A DNA stretch of 64,000 bases from Streptomyces tibetensis (GCF_007655005.1 NZ_SZVW01000022.1:107723-171722), one strand, 5' to 3'; counted from the first letter of the stretch, positions 8,898 through 18,059 are shown. The notes: generated by a model from the sequence alone, not told the origin. Numbers and translations are program-made.

Positions 8898-9725
8898 CTA
8901 TTCGAGAATCCTGAGCGGATCCCCGACCCGGATCGCGCCGCGCGACAGCGGCACCAGATTCTGGCCGAAGACCAGCTTGCCGTCGCGCCGGCGGTGCCGT
9001 CCCAGGCTGAACAGGGGCTCGCGGCCGCGCTCGCCGGTGTCCTGGTCGGTGGTCGTCACCACGCATCGGCCGCAGGTCTTGGCCACGCGGAACGGCACGT
9101 CCCCGATGGCGAGGCGCGACCAGTCGTCCTCGGCCCAGGCGGGGGTGCCCGTCACGACCACGTTCGGCCGGAAGCGGTTCATGGGCAGCGGGCCTTCGCC
9201 CACGTACTCGCCCTGCGCGATCAGGGAGTTGAGGGCGTCGAGCGAGGCCGTGGTGGTGAGCAGCAGCGGAAAGCCGTCGGCGAAGGAGACGGTCTCACCG
9301 GGCCGCGCGTACTCCGGGGCGAGAGGTCTGCGCGTGGCCGGGTCGTCGAGGTGCACCAGGCGCACCTCGACGCCGAGGTGGGAACTGCACCAGGCGTGCG
9401 CGGCCTCGTCCTCGGCGGGGACCGCCTCGACCTTGTCGCGGAAGATCTCCACCGGCACGGTGACCGACGGCCGGGGTACGGGCACGGTCAACGGCGGCAT
9501 GCCCGGCGCGGACAGCCGGACGCCGCCACCGGGCAGCAGCTCGGCGGCGACGCGCGCGAGTCGCGGCTGTTGGCGTTGCGTGACGACCTTTCCCCCGTCG
9601 TCGATCAGCACCCAGCGCCGGTCCCCGGCCAGCCCCCAGGGCTCCACGACGGCCTGCCGGGGCGCCAGGCCCCGGACCGCCTTGACCGGATGGAGGTGAA
9701 TCGAGTGCAGGTGAGCGTTCCCCAT
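8898..9725 (-). CDS. MOSC domain-containing protein (YcbX/mARC-like)
   Basis: A 275-residue protein with an N-terminal MOSC_N beta-barrel (from about residue 3, with GLAGDRRW) and a C-terminal MOSC domain holding CGRCVVTTTDQDTGE near residue 220. That cysteine is the expected molybdenum ligand in this family. Members reduce N-hydroxylated compounds using molybdenum cofactor with an electron-transfer partner; some carry a fused ferredoxin domain, which this one lacks. ATG 9725 is the natural start. It lies just downstream of the small Pro/Gln-rich gene on the same strand (44-base gap). Confidence 0.88.
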   Translation of the reverse strand: MGNAHLHSIHLHPVKAVRGLAPRQAVVEPWGLAGDRRWVLIDDGGKVVTQRQQPRLARVAAELLPGGGVRLSAPGMPPLTVPVPRPSVTVPVEIFRDKVEAVPAEDEAAHAWCSSHLGVEVRLVHLDDPATRRPLAPEYARPGETVSFADGFPLLLTTTASLDALNSLIAQGEYVGEGPLPMNRFRPNVVVTGTPAWAEDDWSRLAIGDVPFRVAKTCGRCVVTTTDQDTGERGREPLFSLGRHRRRDGKLVFGQNLVPLSRGAIRVGDPLRILE

Positions 9726-9769
9726 GGGGCCATCGTGCCAGCCGGCAACGACAGCCCCCGGAGTCCGGC

Positions 9770-10198
9770 TCAGTAGCCGCGGTACTGCTGGCTGTTGTAC
9801 GGGTCCTGATAGGGCGCCGGGGCCGGCCGGGGAGCCGCGGGGCGCATCGCCTCGTAGCCCGCGGGGGCCGCCGGACGCGGCTGCTGCGGCTGGGGACCGG
9901 GGTAGCCGCGCGGAGCGGTGGCCTGCTGCGGGATGTACGCCGCGGGCGCCTGCTGCAGCGGGGCGGGCTGCTGCGTCTGCGGATAGCCGTAGGCGGACTG
10001 GGAGGGGGCTGCCGGAAGGGCGGGCAGCGCCGACGGGAGGGCGGGAAGGTTGCCGCCCGGCATGTCGTACTGGGCGGGGACCCGGATCGGGGCGATCTGC
10101 GGGGTACCCCGCTCGGCGACGAGCCTGTCGTAGATCGGGGTGTCCGGGAAGGAGGCGGAGTAGTAGCCGCCGCCATAGGTGGAGCGGGGGGAGGTCAT
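9770..10198 (-). CDS. Small Pro/Gln/Tyr-rich protein (DUF6643-like)
   Basis: A 142-residue protein with a conserved-looking head (MTSPRSTYGGGYYSASFPDTP and a following IYDRLVAERG) and a low-complexity tail rich in proline, glutamine, alanine and tyrosine. There is no signal peptide or membrane segment. The head resembles a Streptomyces-specific family that I believe is catalogued as DUF6643; that name is from memory. ATG 10198 is the only sensible start. It is divergent from the TerD gene across about 290 bases. Confidence 0.7.
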   Translation of the reverse strand: MTSPRSTYGGGYYSASFPDTPIYDRLVAERGTPQIAPIRVPAQYDMPGGNLPALPSALPALPAAPSQSAYGYPQTQQPAPLQQAPAAYIPQQATAPRGYPGPQPQQPRPAAPAGYEAMRPAAPRPAPAPYQDPYNSQQYRGY

Positions 10199-10490
10199 GC
10201 CACATAAGTTAAGCCAACTATGTGCTCGTTGGGGAGACCGATAAGAGGGTTGTTTTCCGTGTCCGCAGTGACCAGGGATCCCCAATGCGAGCGAACTCGC
10301 CAAAAAGGGGCGGCGAACGAGGCCTTGATCGTGTAAAGGCCGAGTTCCGGGCGGGTTACCGACGGTCGGCCGCCGGTCACCGTGGCGGCCGCGCGGGGGA
10401 CTTCGCCGTGGCGAGCAATTAGGTTGTGCGCACGAAACTCGACGGACGGCCGGGACGGGCCTGGCGCGGCGACACGCAATGGGGGCGGAC

Positions 10491-11762
10491 ATGCAAATGC
10501 TGAAAGGTTCAAATACTCCGGTGCCGACCGCCGCGTTGCGGGTGGAATTGGGATGGCGGACCGGAGCGGGCGTGCCCGACACCGACGCCTCCGCTTTGCT
10601 GCTGGTGAGCGGCAAGGTCCGCTCCGACGCGGACTTCGTCTTCTACAACCAGCCCGCGCACTCCTCCGGCGCGATCCGGCACGAGGGCAAGCGCACCACC
10701 GACGGCCGGGTGACCGACATGCTCCTCGTCGACCTCGCGCGCGTCGAACCCGCCATCGAGACCGTCGTCCTCGCCGCATCGGCCGACGGCGGCACCTTCG
10801 GGCAGATTCCCGACCTGTACATCGAGGTCCAGGACGCCGCCCAGGGCACGCCGGTGGCCCGTTTCGACAACCCGGGCGCCACCACCGAAACCGCTTTCGT
10901 GCTGGGCGAGTTCTACCGTCGCCAGGGCGCCTGGAAGTTCCGCGCCGTGGGCCAGGGCTACAGCAGCGGCCTCGAAGGGCTGGCCACGGACTACGGCATC
11001 ACGGTGGACGAACCGCAGCAGGCGGCACCTGCCCCCGCCACGGCGCCGCCCGCAGCCGCGTACTCGCCCCCGCCCCTGCCGCAGCCCGCCGCTCCGCCCC
11101 CGCCCGCCGCGCCGCCCACGCCCGTCCGCCTCACCAAGGTGACGCTCACCAAGGCGGCCCCGTCCGTCTCCCTCGCCAAACAGGGCGGCACCTCCGGAGC
11201 GCTGCACGTCAACCTCAACTGGGAGGTGCGCAAACAGTTCTCGGGGTGGAGCAGCAAGGTCGGGCGCCCGACCGCGATGCACTCCGACCTCGACCTCGAC
11301 CTGTGCGCGCTGTACGAACTCACCGACGGCAGCAAGGGCGTCGTCCAGGCCCTCGGTAACAGCTTCGGAGTCCTGCACCGGCCGCCGTACATCCACCTCG
11401 ACGGTGACGACCGCACCGGCGCCGTGTCGAGCGGTGAGAACCTCACCGTCAACCTCGACCACAAGAACGCCTTCCGGCGCATCCTCGTCTTCGTCACCAT
11501 CTACGAAGGCGCCCGTTCCTTCGCCGATCTGCACGCCTCGGTCACGCTCCGGCCGCAGCACGGGGCACCGATCGAGTTCTCCCTCGACGAGTGCACGGTT
11601 CCCTCGCTCGTGTGCGCGCTCGCCCTGATCACCAACACCGGAGGCGACCTGGTCGTCCAGCGTGAGGCGCGCTACCTCGTACCCGAGCGCGGGGTGAGTC
11701 CGCAGCGGACCGTCGACCACGCCTACGGCTGGGGCATGAACTGGACCCCTGGCCGAAAATGA
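10491..11762 (+). CDS. TerD family protein with two TerD-like domains
   Basis: A 423-residue cytoplasmic protein of the tellurium-resistance/calcium-binding TerD family. Residues 1-175 form one TerD domain (LRVELGWRTG, SALLLVSGKVRSDADFVFYN, and the acidic stretch before GEFYRR). A linker of about 40 residues rich in proline and alanine follows (about 178-215). Residues about 220-423 form a second, divergent TerD-like domain (LHVNLNWEV, SDLDLDLCALYEL). Both contain Asp-rich loops that bind calcium in the family. GGGGGCGG precedes ATG 10491; ATG 10497 is an alternative. In Streptomyces such proteins are linked to stress and differentiation; no other ter genes are adjacent. Confidence 0.88.
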   Translation: MQMLKGSNTPVPTAALRVELGWRTGAGVPDTDASALLLVSGKVRSDADFVFYNQPAHSSGAIRHEGKRTTDGRVTDMLLVDLARVEPAIETVVLAASADGGTFGQIPDLYIEVQDAAQGTPVARFDNPGATTETAFVLGEFYRRQGAWKFRAVGQGYSSGLEGLATDYGITVDEPQQAAPAPATAPPAAAYSPPPLPQPAAPPPPAAPPTPVRLTKVTLTKAAPSVSLAKQGGTSGALHVNLNWEVRKQFSGWSSKVGRPTAMHSDLDLDLCALYELTDGSKGVVQALGNSFGVLHRPPYIHLDGDDRTGAVSSGENLTVNLDHKNAFRRILVFVTIYEGARSFADLHASVTLRPQHGAPIEFSLDECTVPSLVCALALITNTGGDLVVQREARYLVPERGVSPQRTVDHAYGWGMNWTPGRK

Positions 11763-11777
11763 CCCCTGCGGCGGCCG

Positions 11778-12950
11778 TCAGCCCTCGTCGGGCAGGGCGT
11801 CCGGGCGCGCGTAGGTGCGGCCCTTCCAGGCCGCACCCCGCCCCCGGTAGTGCTGCACCGCCGAGTCGACGGTCATGAGGAGATAGAGGAACGCCGTGAA
11901 CGGCAGCAGCGGAGCGAGCCACAGCGGCTGCCGGTAGTAGCGGAGCATCGGGACGTACGTCCCCGTCATGACGAGCCACGCGAGACCGCCGACGACGGCT
12001 GCCGACGTGCTGCCGGCGGCGAGGCCGGTCAGGACCGATACGGGCGGGACCAGATACACCAGCGCCAGTCCGGCGACCGTCCCGGCGAGCAGCAGGGGGC
12101 TGTGCCGCAGCTGGGCGTACGCGCTGCGCGAGACCATGCGCCACAGGTCGTGCAGGCGCGGATACGGCCGCACGCTGTCCACCCGCTCGGCGAGCCCGAG
12201 CCAGACGCGGCCACCGCCACGCTTGACGGCCCGGGCGAGCGCCACGTCGTCGATCACGGCGTGCCGGATCGCGTCCGGGATCCGGCACCGCTCCGCGGTC
12301 TCCGCCCGCAGCAGCACACAGCCCCCGGCCGCGGCCGCCGTCCGACCCGCCACGGCGATCCGGCGGAAGGGGTAGAGCTGCGCGAAGAAGTAGACGAACG
12401 CCGGCACGACGAACCGTTCCCACACACTGTCCACCCGCAGCCGGGCCATCTGGGAGACGACGTCGTATCCACCGGAACGGGCCGCCGCCACCAGCTCCCG
12501 CAGACTGTCCGGAGCGTGCGCGATGTCGGCGTCCGTCAGGAGGAGGTACTCGGGATCACGCGCGCGTGCCAGCCCGATGCCGTGGCGCACCGCCCACAGC
12601 TTGCCGGTCCAGCCCGCCGGAGGCTCGCCCGGCGACCCCACCGTCAGCGGCAGCCCGCCGTGCCGGCCTGCCAGCTCACGCGCCAGATCACCGGTTCCGT
12701 CCGAGCTGCCGTCGTCGACGAGGAAGACCTCCGCCCGTCCCGGATAGTCCTGCAGGAGCAGCGAGGGCAGCGCGGCGGGCAGCACGGCCGCCTCGTCGCG
12801 GGCGGGGACGACGACGCACACGGACGGCCACACGTCCGGCTCCGTGCGCGTCGGCAGTCGCACATCGGTGCGCCAGAAGAAGCCCTGACAGAGCAGCAGC
12901 CACACCCAGGCGAGGAGTGATCCAGCGGCGGTCCACACAACGGCGCTCAC
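11778..12950 (-). CDS. Membrane glycosyltransferase family 2, HpnB-like
   Basis: A 390-residue membrane glycosyltransferase. A first hydrophobic helix (residues about 3-25) precedes a GT-A domain with VVVPARDEAAVL, VDDGSSDGT and LLTDADIAHAP (the DXD-type metal site). Two or three membrane helices follow near 280-360. The GGCVLL, AVIDDVALA and SVRPY segments resemble hopene-associated HpnB, but no hopanoid genes are nearby, so the acceptor is unknown. The start was set at GTG 12950; a GTG 18 bases upstream is also in frame. It is convergent with terD (15-base gap) and divergent from the racemase gene. Confidence 0.82.
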   Translation of the reverse strand: MSAVVWTAAGSLLAWVWLLLCQGFFWRTDVRLPTRTEPDVWPSVCVVVPARDEAAVLPAALPSLLLQDYPGRAEVFLVDDGSSDGTGDLARELAGRHGGLPLTVGSPGEPPAGWTGKLWAVRHGIGLARARDPEYLLLTDADIAHAPDSLRELVAAARSGGYDVVSQMARLRVDSVWERFVVPAFVYFFAQLYPFRRIAVAGRTAAAAGGCVLLRAETAERCRIPDAIRHAVIDDVALARAVKRGGGRVWLGLAERVDSVRPYPRLHDLWRMVSRSAYAQLRHSPLLLAGTVAGLALVYLVPPVSVLTGLAAGSTSAAVVGGLAWLVMTGTYVPMLRYYRQPLWLAPLLPFTAFLYLLMTVDSAVQHYRGRGAAWKGRTYARPDALPDEG

Positions 12951-12995
12951 GGGCGCAGTCTGCCCCACCGACGCTGCCCCGGACGGCTCATCGTC

Positions 12996-13001
12996 TATCG
13001 T
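12996..13001 (+). promoter_or_regulatory. -10 box of a probable leaderless transcript
   Basis: TATCGT ends exactly 6 bases before the GTG at 13008, the spacing expected when transcription begins at the start codon. No ribosome binding site precedes that GTG. No good -35 is visible. Confidence 0.45.
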
Positions 13002-13007
13002 GATCGG

Positions 13008-13793
13008 GTGAAGATCGCGCTCATGGATTCCGGAATCGGTCTGCTGGCGGCCACCGCCGCGGTACGACGGCTGCGCCCCGACGCCGATCTCGTGCTCTCC
13101 CTGGACCCCGACGGCATGCCGTGGGGCCCGCGCACCGTCGAGGACCTGACCGAGCGCGCCCTGGCCGTCGCCGAAGCCGCTGCAGCGCGCCGCCCCGAGG
13201 CCCTGATCGTCGGCTGCAACACCGCGACCGTGCACGCGCTGACCGCCCTGCGCGCCCGCTTCGAACCGGAGCTTCCGGTCATCGGCACCGTCCCCGCGAT
13301 CAAACCGGCCGCGGCGGGCGGCGGCCACCTCGCCATCTGGGCCACGCCGGCCACCACGGGCAGCCCCTACCAGCAGAACCTGATCAAGGACTTCGCCGGT
13401 GGCGTGCCCGTCACCGAGGTGCCCTGCTGGGGCCTCGCCGAGGCCGTGGAACACGCGGACGAGGCGGCCATCGACGCGGCGGTGTCCGCGGCCGCCGCCC
13501 TCACCCCGGACGAGGTGACCACCGTCGTCCTCGGCTGCACCCACTACGAACTGGTCGCCGAGCGCATCCGGGCCGCCGTCCAGCGACCCGGCCGCCAGCC
13601 CCTCGTGCTGCACGGCTCCGCCGGAGCCGTGGCCGCCCAGGCCCTGCGCCGTGTCGGCCTGCAGCCCGCGCCGGGAGCCACCCCGCACGGCACGCTCACC
13701 GTGCTGCTCAGCGGACGCGAGGGCACGCTGCCCGCCCCCGCCCTGGCCTACGCCGAAGGGCGTCTGCTGCAGGCGGTCACACCCGCCCGCTGA
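13008..13793 (+). CDS. Aspartate/glutamate racemase family protein (MurI-like)
   Basis: A 261-residue cofactor-independent racemase-like protein. It keeps the family landmarks: DSGIG at 7-11, the first catalytic cysteine in GCNTAT (Cys70) and the second in GCTHYE (Cys177). That supports a two-cysteine racemase acting on glutamate or aspartate. The N-terminal half is otherwise divergent from classic MurI, which usually has DSGVGG, so it may be a second, specialised racemase rather than the essential cell-wall enzyme. It probably starts leaderless at GTG 13008. Confidence 0.82.
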   Translation: MKIALMDSGIGLLAATAAVRRLRPDADLVLSLDPDGMPWGPRTVEDLTERALAVAEAAAARRPEALIVGCNTATVHALTALRARFEPELPVIGTVPAIKPAAAGGGHLAIWATPATTGSPYQQNLIKDFAGGVPVTEVPCWGLAEAVEHADEAAIDAAVSAAAALTPDEVTTVVLGCTHYELVAERIRAAVQRPGRQPLVLHGSAGAVAAQALRRVGLQPAPGATPHGTLTVLLSGREGTLPAPALAYAEGRLLQAVTPAR

Positions 13794-13896
13794 CCGGAGA
13801 ACCGGTCACCGAAGGTCACCGGCCACCCGGCTCGGCGCGACGGCCGCCCGGCGCAGTCACGCTCCGCCACGAGGTACCAGCGGAGCGAAATCTGAG

Positions 13897-13902
13897 TACC
13901 CT
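13897..13902 (+). promoter_or_regulatory. -10 box of a probable leaderless transcript
   Basis: TACCCT ends 6 bases before ATG 13909, with no clear ribosome binding site in between. Same geometry as at 12996, 15883 and 18102. Confidence 0.4.
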
Positions 13903-13908
13903 CAAGGC

Positions 13909-14463
13909 ATGAGGGACCACCGCCACGGCGAGAACGCCCCCCACGCGCACACGGACGTCTGGACCGGCCGTGCCACGAACCGCGTGCAGTGGCTGCTGGC
14001 GCTCGTGGGCGCCGCCTGCATGGCACTCGGCATCGAGCTGGCCGTCGACTCGGCCTGGACCTCCGGCATCGCCCCACTGGTGATGGCCGTCGTCGGATGC
14101 ATCGCCGCCGGGCTGCTGGTCCTCTTCGGAACGCTCGCCTTCGTGCACGTCGCCCTGCGGGTCGACGAAGAGCACCTCGAGGTGCGCTGCGGCCACATCG
14201 GCGTGCCCCGCCGCCGTATCCCGCTCTCCAGCGTGGCCGGCGCCACGTACATCTCCCATGTCACCCCCCGCCACTGGGGCGGCTGGGGTTACCGGTGGCT
14301 GCCGGAGAAGGGCACCGCGGTGGTCGTACGACGCGGCGAGGGTGTCGAGCTCGAACTGTGGGACGGGCACACCTTCACGATCACCGTGGACGACGCGGAG
14401 GCCGCCGTACGGGTGATCGAGGCGCGGCTGCGGCCCACCAAGCCGGGCGCTCCCACACACTGA
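13909..14463 (+). CDS. Membrane protein with a bPH-like cytoplasmic domain, function unknown
   Basis: A 184-residue protein. A His-rich polar head of about 25 residues precedes two membrane helices (about 28-48 and 55-80). The remainder, from ALRVDEEHLEVRCG onward, looks like a small beta-rich domain resembling bacterial PH domains, ending in a helix (AEAAVRVIEARL). Such proteins are common and unassigned in actinomycetes. The ATG at 13909 is supported by the -10 box 6 bases upstream. Confidence 0.7.
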   Translation: MRDHRHGENAPHAHTDVWTGRATNRVQWLLALVGAACMALGIELAVDSAWTSGIAPLVMAVVGCIAAGLLVLFGTLAFVHVALRVDEEHLEVRCGHIGVPRRRIPLSSVAGATYISHVTPRHWGGWGYRWLPEKGTAVVVRRGEGVELELWDGHTFTITVDDAEAAVRVIEARLRPTKPGAPTH

Positions 14464-14493
14464 CCGCACACTGAACCTCGGGGCCTCGTCACC

Positions 14494-14573
14494 GGCTGTG
14501 ATCACCGGTACTGATCACGGACTGTGATCACCGGACTGCGGTCACAGGACTGGGGTCACCGGACGGTGACACC
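14494..14573. repeat. Degenerate tandem repeat, about 14-bp unit, six copies
   Basis: Six consecutive units fit the consensus GGACTGYGRTCACC, with lengths of 12 to 14 bases; units 3 to 5 are the best preserved. Each unit contains a GTGATCAC- or GGTCAC-like core. The repeat fills most of the gap between two convergent genes. Confidence 0.7.
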
Positions 14574-14604
14574 CATGGCGCCGGACGCCGTGTGCCCCCC
14601 CCGG

Positions 14605-15714
14605 TCACCACGCCGGGGTGCGTCCCGCTCCGCGCGCCTGGCTTCGCGCGGTACGGCCCGACGATTCGTCGGCGAGGGGACGCGCCGTGGCCATGCCCGC
14701 CAGCAGGCCCGCTCCGACGGACACCGCCGTGAAGCTCAGCGCGTTGCCGATGGCGGCGATCAAGGCGAGTGCCGTCAACGCCGTGCCGGCGGTGAGCGCC
14801 ACCGGAGTCGGGCGCGGACCGCGCCACAGGGCGTAGAGGACCCAGCCGAACACGGCCGCGAGGAGGGCCACCCCGACGATCCCCTGTTCCGCCGCCTGCT
14901 GCAGGGGCGCCGAGTGGGGCTTGTCGTCGGACAACAGGGACTGGGCGGACGTCGTGCTCAGCTCCCCGAAGCGGCCCGGGCCGGCCCCCAGCAGCGTGTC
15001 GTCGCCCAGCAGATGCCATGCGTCCTGCCACAGCCGTACGCGATGCGGCGTCAGACGCCCCTCCAGAGCCGCCACGAAGCCGACCGGTACGGCCCGTGCG
15101 GCAACCGCCCAGACCAGACCGGTGACCAGGGCGGCGACCGTGGCCAGCACGGCCGTACCGGCGCCACGGTGACGGGTGCGGCCGGCGGCGAGCGAGCAGA
15201 GCAGCACCGCGAGGCAGGTCGCGAAGCCGCTGGTGGAACCGAGCACGGCCGCCAGCACCGCGGTCCCGGCCGCCAGCAGACGCAGGGCGAACCGAACGGC
15301 CGGTACCGGCGTGGCCCAGGCCGCGCAGCACGCGGCACCGGCCGACAGGGTCAGTACGGCGGCGGTGGCCCCCGCATGCCCGAGCGGTGCGGCGATCTGC
15401 GGACCGGGCGCGAGGTGCGGAACGGCCACCGTCAGCGCGATGCCGGCCAGTGCCCCGGCGAAGGGCGCGCCGACGGGCAGCAACGCCCCACTGATCCGTC
15501 CGGCGGCGTACCCGGCGGCCACGGCCAGCACCGCCAGGAGAACCCCCTCGGGCCTGCCGTCGTGCACGGCCGCCGTGATCAGTGACCAGGCGGCGCAGGC
15601 GCCCAGCACCACGACACCGGCCGCGTCGGAAACGATTCGTCTCTCGCCGTCCGCGTCCGACCCGGACGCGGACGTCAACCCGCTGGAACCCACCCCGCCC
15701 GCCCCCCGGCGCAC
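14605..15714 (-). CDS. O-antigen ligase-like (Wzy/WaaL) membrane protein
   Basis: A 369-residue protein with about ten hydrophobic helices. The extracytoplasmic loop after residue 220 contains RLWQDAWHLLGDDTLLGAGPGRF, then HSAPLQQAAEQGIVG, which matches the large conserved loop of the O-antigen ligase family (polymerises or transfers lipid-linked glycans). No glycan cluster is adjacent apart from the HpnB-like glycosyltransferase 1.6 kb away, so its substrate is open. The start was set at GTG 15714; GTG 15693 is an alternative. The gene is divergent from lnt, and the very long frame extending upstream across lnt is antisense noise. Confidence 0.75.
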   Translation of the reverse strand: MRRGAGGVGSSGLTSASGSDADGERRIVSDAAGVVVLGACAAWSLITAAVHDGRPEGVLLAVLAVAAGYAAGRISGALLPVGAPFAGALAGIALTVAVPHLAPGPQIAAPLGHAGATAAVLTLSAGAACCAAWATPVPAVRFALRLLAAGTAVLAAVLGSTSGFATCLAVLLCSLAAGRTRHRGAGTAVLATVAALVTGLVWAVAARAVPVGFVAALEGRLTPHRVRLWQDAWHLLGDDTLLGAGPGRFGELSTTSAQSLLSDDKPHSAPLQQAAEQGIVGVALLAAVFGWVLYALWRGPRPTPVALTAGTALTALALIAAIGNALSFTAVSVGAGLLAGMATARPLADESSGRTARSQARGAGRTPAW

Positions 15715-15882
15715 CGTCGCCCCCGACTTGTGAAGACCCCCGCCGTCACAAGCCGCCACGGGCCCTACGACTGAGGCTGGGCACACCGTAACGGCTGGTG
15801 GACGGTTTGAGGATGTGTCGTGACGAAATGAACAGCGAGTTAGCGGTGCACACCGCGCTGTCGGCTCCCAGGTCACGCGCCT

Positions 15883-15888
15883 TACACT
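15883..15888 (+). promoter_or_regulatory. -10 box of a probable leaderless lnt transcript
   Basis: TACACT ends 6 bases before GTG 15895. The only purine run between them (GGGA) is too close to the start to be a good ribosome binding site. Confidence 0.4.
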
Positions 15889-15894
15889 CCGGGA

Positions 15895-17511
15895 GTGACC
15901 GTCACCGCAACCTCCGTCGGCGAGTCGGACCAGCTGGAGCCGCGGACCGCGCCCGGGGCGCGGACGTGGGCCCGGCGGCTCGTCCGTCTCGCTCCGGCCG
16001 CCGCAGCCGCGCTCTCCGGCCTGCTCCTCTACGTCTCCTTCCCGCCCCGCACGCTGTGGTGGCTGGCGCTGCCGGCGTTCGCCGTCCTCGGCTGGGTGCT
16101 GCGGGGCCGCGGCTGGAAGGCGGCACTCGGGCTCGGCTACCTCTTCGGCCTCGGCTTCCTGCTGCCGCTGCTGGTGTGGACCGGAGTGGAGGTGGGGCCG
16201 GGGCCCTGGCTCGCCCTGGTGGCGATCGAGGCCCTGTTCGTCGCCGCGGTCGGCGCGGGCGTCGCGGCCGTGTCCAAGCTCCCCGGCCGGCCGGTGTGGG
16301 CGGCCGCCGTGTGGATCGCCGGCGAGGCAGCACGCGCGCGTGCGCCCTTCAACGGCTTCCCCTGGGGCAAGGTCGCCTTCGGGCAGGCGGACGGAGTGTT
16401 CCTGCCGCTCGCCGCGGTGGGCGGCACCCCCGTGCTCGGCTTCGCGGTCGTCCTGTGCGGCTTCGGGCTGTACGAGGTCGTCCGGCTGGCCGTGCGATGG
16501 CGGCGGACGGGTGAGGTACGGCGGGCCGCGGCGGCCATGGGCCTGCTGAGCCTGGCCGTCCCGGTCGTGGGCGCCGTCGCGGCCCGGCCGCTCGTGAGCG
16601 ACACGGCCGAGGACGGCACCGCCACCGTCGCGGTGATCCAGGGCAACGTGCCCCGCGCCGGCCTCGACTTCAATTCCCAGCGCCGGGCCGTACTCGACTA
16701 CCACGTGCGCGAGACCGAACGCCTGGCCGCCGAGGTCAAGGCCGGGAAGGTCGCGCGGCCCGACTTCGTGCTCTGGCCGGAGAACTCCTCCGACATCGAC
16801 CCCTTCGCCAACCCCGACGCCCGTGCCGTCATCGACGCCGCCGCGAAGTCCGTCGGCGTGCCCATCTCGGTGGGCGGCGTCGTCGAGCGGGACGGCAAGC
16901 TGTACAACGAGCAGATCCTGTGGGACCCGGCGAAGGGCCCCATCGACACCTACGACAAGCGCCAGATCCAGCCCTTCGGCGAGTACCTCCCGCTGCGCTC
17001 GCTCATCGGCGCGATCAACAAGAACTGGACGGCGATGGTCCGCCAGGACTTCAGCCGGGGCACCGAGCCGGGCGTGTTCACCATGGACGGCGCCAAGGTC
17101 GGCCTCGTCACCTGCTACGAAGCAGCCTTCGACTGGACCGTGCGCTCCGAGGTCACCGACGGCGCTCAGATGATCTCCGTGCCCAGCAACAACGCCACCT
17201 TCGACCGCAGCGAGATGACCTACCAGCAGCTCGCCATGTCCCGGGTCCGCGCGGTCGAGCACAGCCGCACCGTGACGGTACCCGTGACCAGCGGTGTCAG
17301 CGCGATCATCATGCCGGACGGCAGGATCACGCAGAAGACCGGCATGTTCGTGGCCGACTCCCTGGTGCAGAAGGTGCCGCTGCGCTCCTCGCAGACCCCG
17401 GCCACGCGGCTCGGCATCCTGCCGGAGATCGCCCTCGTCCTGGTCGCGGCCGGCGGCCTCGGCTGGGCCGTCGGCGCCGGGCTGCGCGGGCGACGCGCCG
17501 GGGACGTGTGA
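15895..17511 (+). CDS. lnt: Apolipoprotein N-acyltransferase
   Basis: A 538-residue membrane enzyme that transfers an acyl chain from phospholipid to the N-terminal cysteine of lipoproteins. About six membrane helices occupy residues 30-225, a nitrilase-like catalytic domain follows (about 240-500), and a last helix closes the chain. The Glu-Lys-Cys triad is visible: Glu296 in LWPENSSD, Lys355 in YDKRQIQPFGEY and Cys407 in VTCYEAAFD. Lengths and order match the family. Streptomyces lipoproteins in this window (27334, 41768) would be substrates. It is divergent from the O-antigen-ligase-like gene. Confidence 0.93.
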   Translation: MTVTATSVGESDQLEPRTAPGARTWARRLVRLAPAAAAALSGLLLYVSFPPRTLWWLALPAFAVLGWVLRGRGWKAALGLGYLFGLGFLLPLLVWTGVEVGPGPWLALVAIEALFVAAVGAGVAAVSKLPGRPVWAAAVWIAGEAARARAPFNGFPWGKVAFGQADGVFLPLAAVGGTPVLGFAVVLCGFGLYEVVRLAVRWRRTGEVRRAAAAMGLLSLAVPVVGAVAARPLVSDTAEDGTATVAVIQGNVPRAGLDFNSQRRAVLDYHVRETERLAAEVKAGKVARPDFVLWPENSSDIDPFANPDARAVIDAAAKSVGVPISVGGVVERDGKLYNEQILWDPAKGPIDTYDKRQIQPFGEYLPLRSLIGAINKNWTAMVRQDFSRGTEPGVFTMDGAKVGLVTCYEAAFDWTVRSEVTDGAQMISVPSNNATFDRSEMTYQQLAMSRVRAVEHSRTVTVPVTSGVSAIIMPDGRITQKTGMFVADSLVQKVPLRSSQTPATRLGILPEIALVLVAAGGLGWAVGAGLRGRRAGDV

Positions 17512-17566
17512 CCGTACGCCCGTCGCACGCCGTTTGAATCGCGCCGGGGCGCCGTGAGCGGCCCGT

Positions 17567-17572
17567 TAGGGT
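17567..17572 (+). promoter_or_regulatory. -10 box of a probable leaderless transcript
   Basis: TAGGGT ends 7 bases before ATG 17580. There is no ribosome binding site in the 7-base gap. Confidence 0.4.
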
Positions 17573-17579
17573 CGATGGC

Positions 17580-18059
17580 ATGGCTACTCCCGACTTCATC
17601 CGCACACTCCGTGCCTCGGCCGGTCAACAGCTGCTCTGGCTCCCCGGAGTCACCGCCCTCGTCTTCGACGACGGGGGCAGGGTGCTGCTCAACCGCCGTG
17701 CCGACACCCGCAAGTGGTCCGTGCTCGCCGGCATCCCCGACCCGGGGGAAGAGCCCGCCGCCTGCGCTGTGCGCGAGGTCTACGAGGAGACGGCCGTACG
17801 CTGCGTCGCCGAACGGGTCGTCGTGGTCGAGGCCCTGGAGCCCGTCACCTATGAGAACGGTGACACCTGCCAGTTCATGGACATCACCTTCCGCTGCCGG
17901 GCCGTCGGCGGCGAGGCGCGGGTGAACGACGACGAGTCGCTGGACGTCGCCTGGTTCGACGTCGACGCCCTGCCCGACCTCGACCAGTTCAGCCTGCACC
18001 GGATCAAGCAGGCCCTGTCGGACGCCCCCACATGGTTCAACCCCACCGCCTCCCGCTGA
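17580..18059 (+). CDS. NUDIX hydrolase
   Basis: A 159-residue pyrophosphohydrolase. The Nudix box reads GIPDPGEEPAACAVREVYEE, with the metal-binding REVYEE core intact; the usual glycine after the EE is replaced by alanine. The domain covers nearly the entire chain (LVFDDGGRVLLNRR at about 26-39 is the first strand). Substrate specificity cannot be read from sequence. It sits between lnt and the SDR gene on the same strand with its own TAGGGT -10 box, so it is probably transcribed separately. Confidence 0.9.
   Translation: MATPDFIRTLRASAGQQLLWLPGVTALVFDDGGRVLLNRRADTRKWSVLAGIPDPGEEPAACAVREVYEETAVRCVAERVVVVEALEPVTYENGDTCQFMDITFRCRAVGGEARVNDDESLDVAWFDVDALPDLDQFSLHRIKQALSDAPTWFNPTASR

Noticed and set aside
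14605..17262. Very long minus-strand frame covering the O-antigen-ligase-like gene and lnt
   Set aside because: The part beyond about 15714 is antisense to lnt, which has an intact catalytic triad; long antisense frames are normal in GC-rich DNA.
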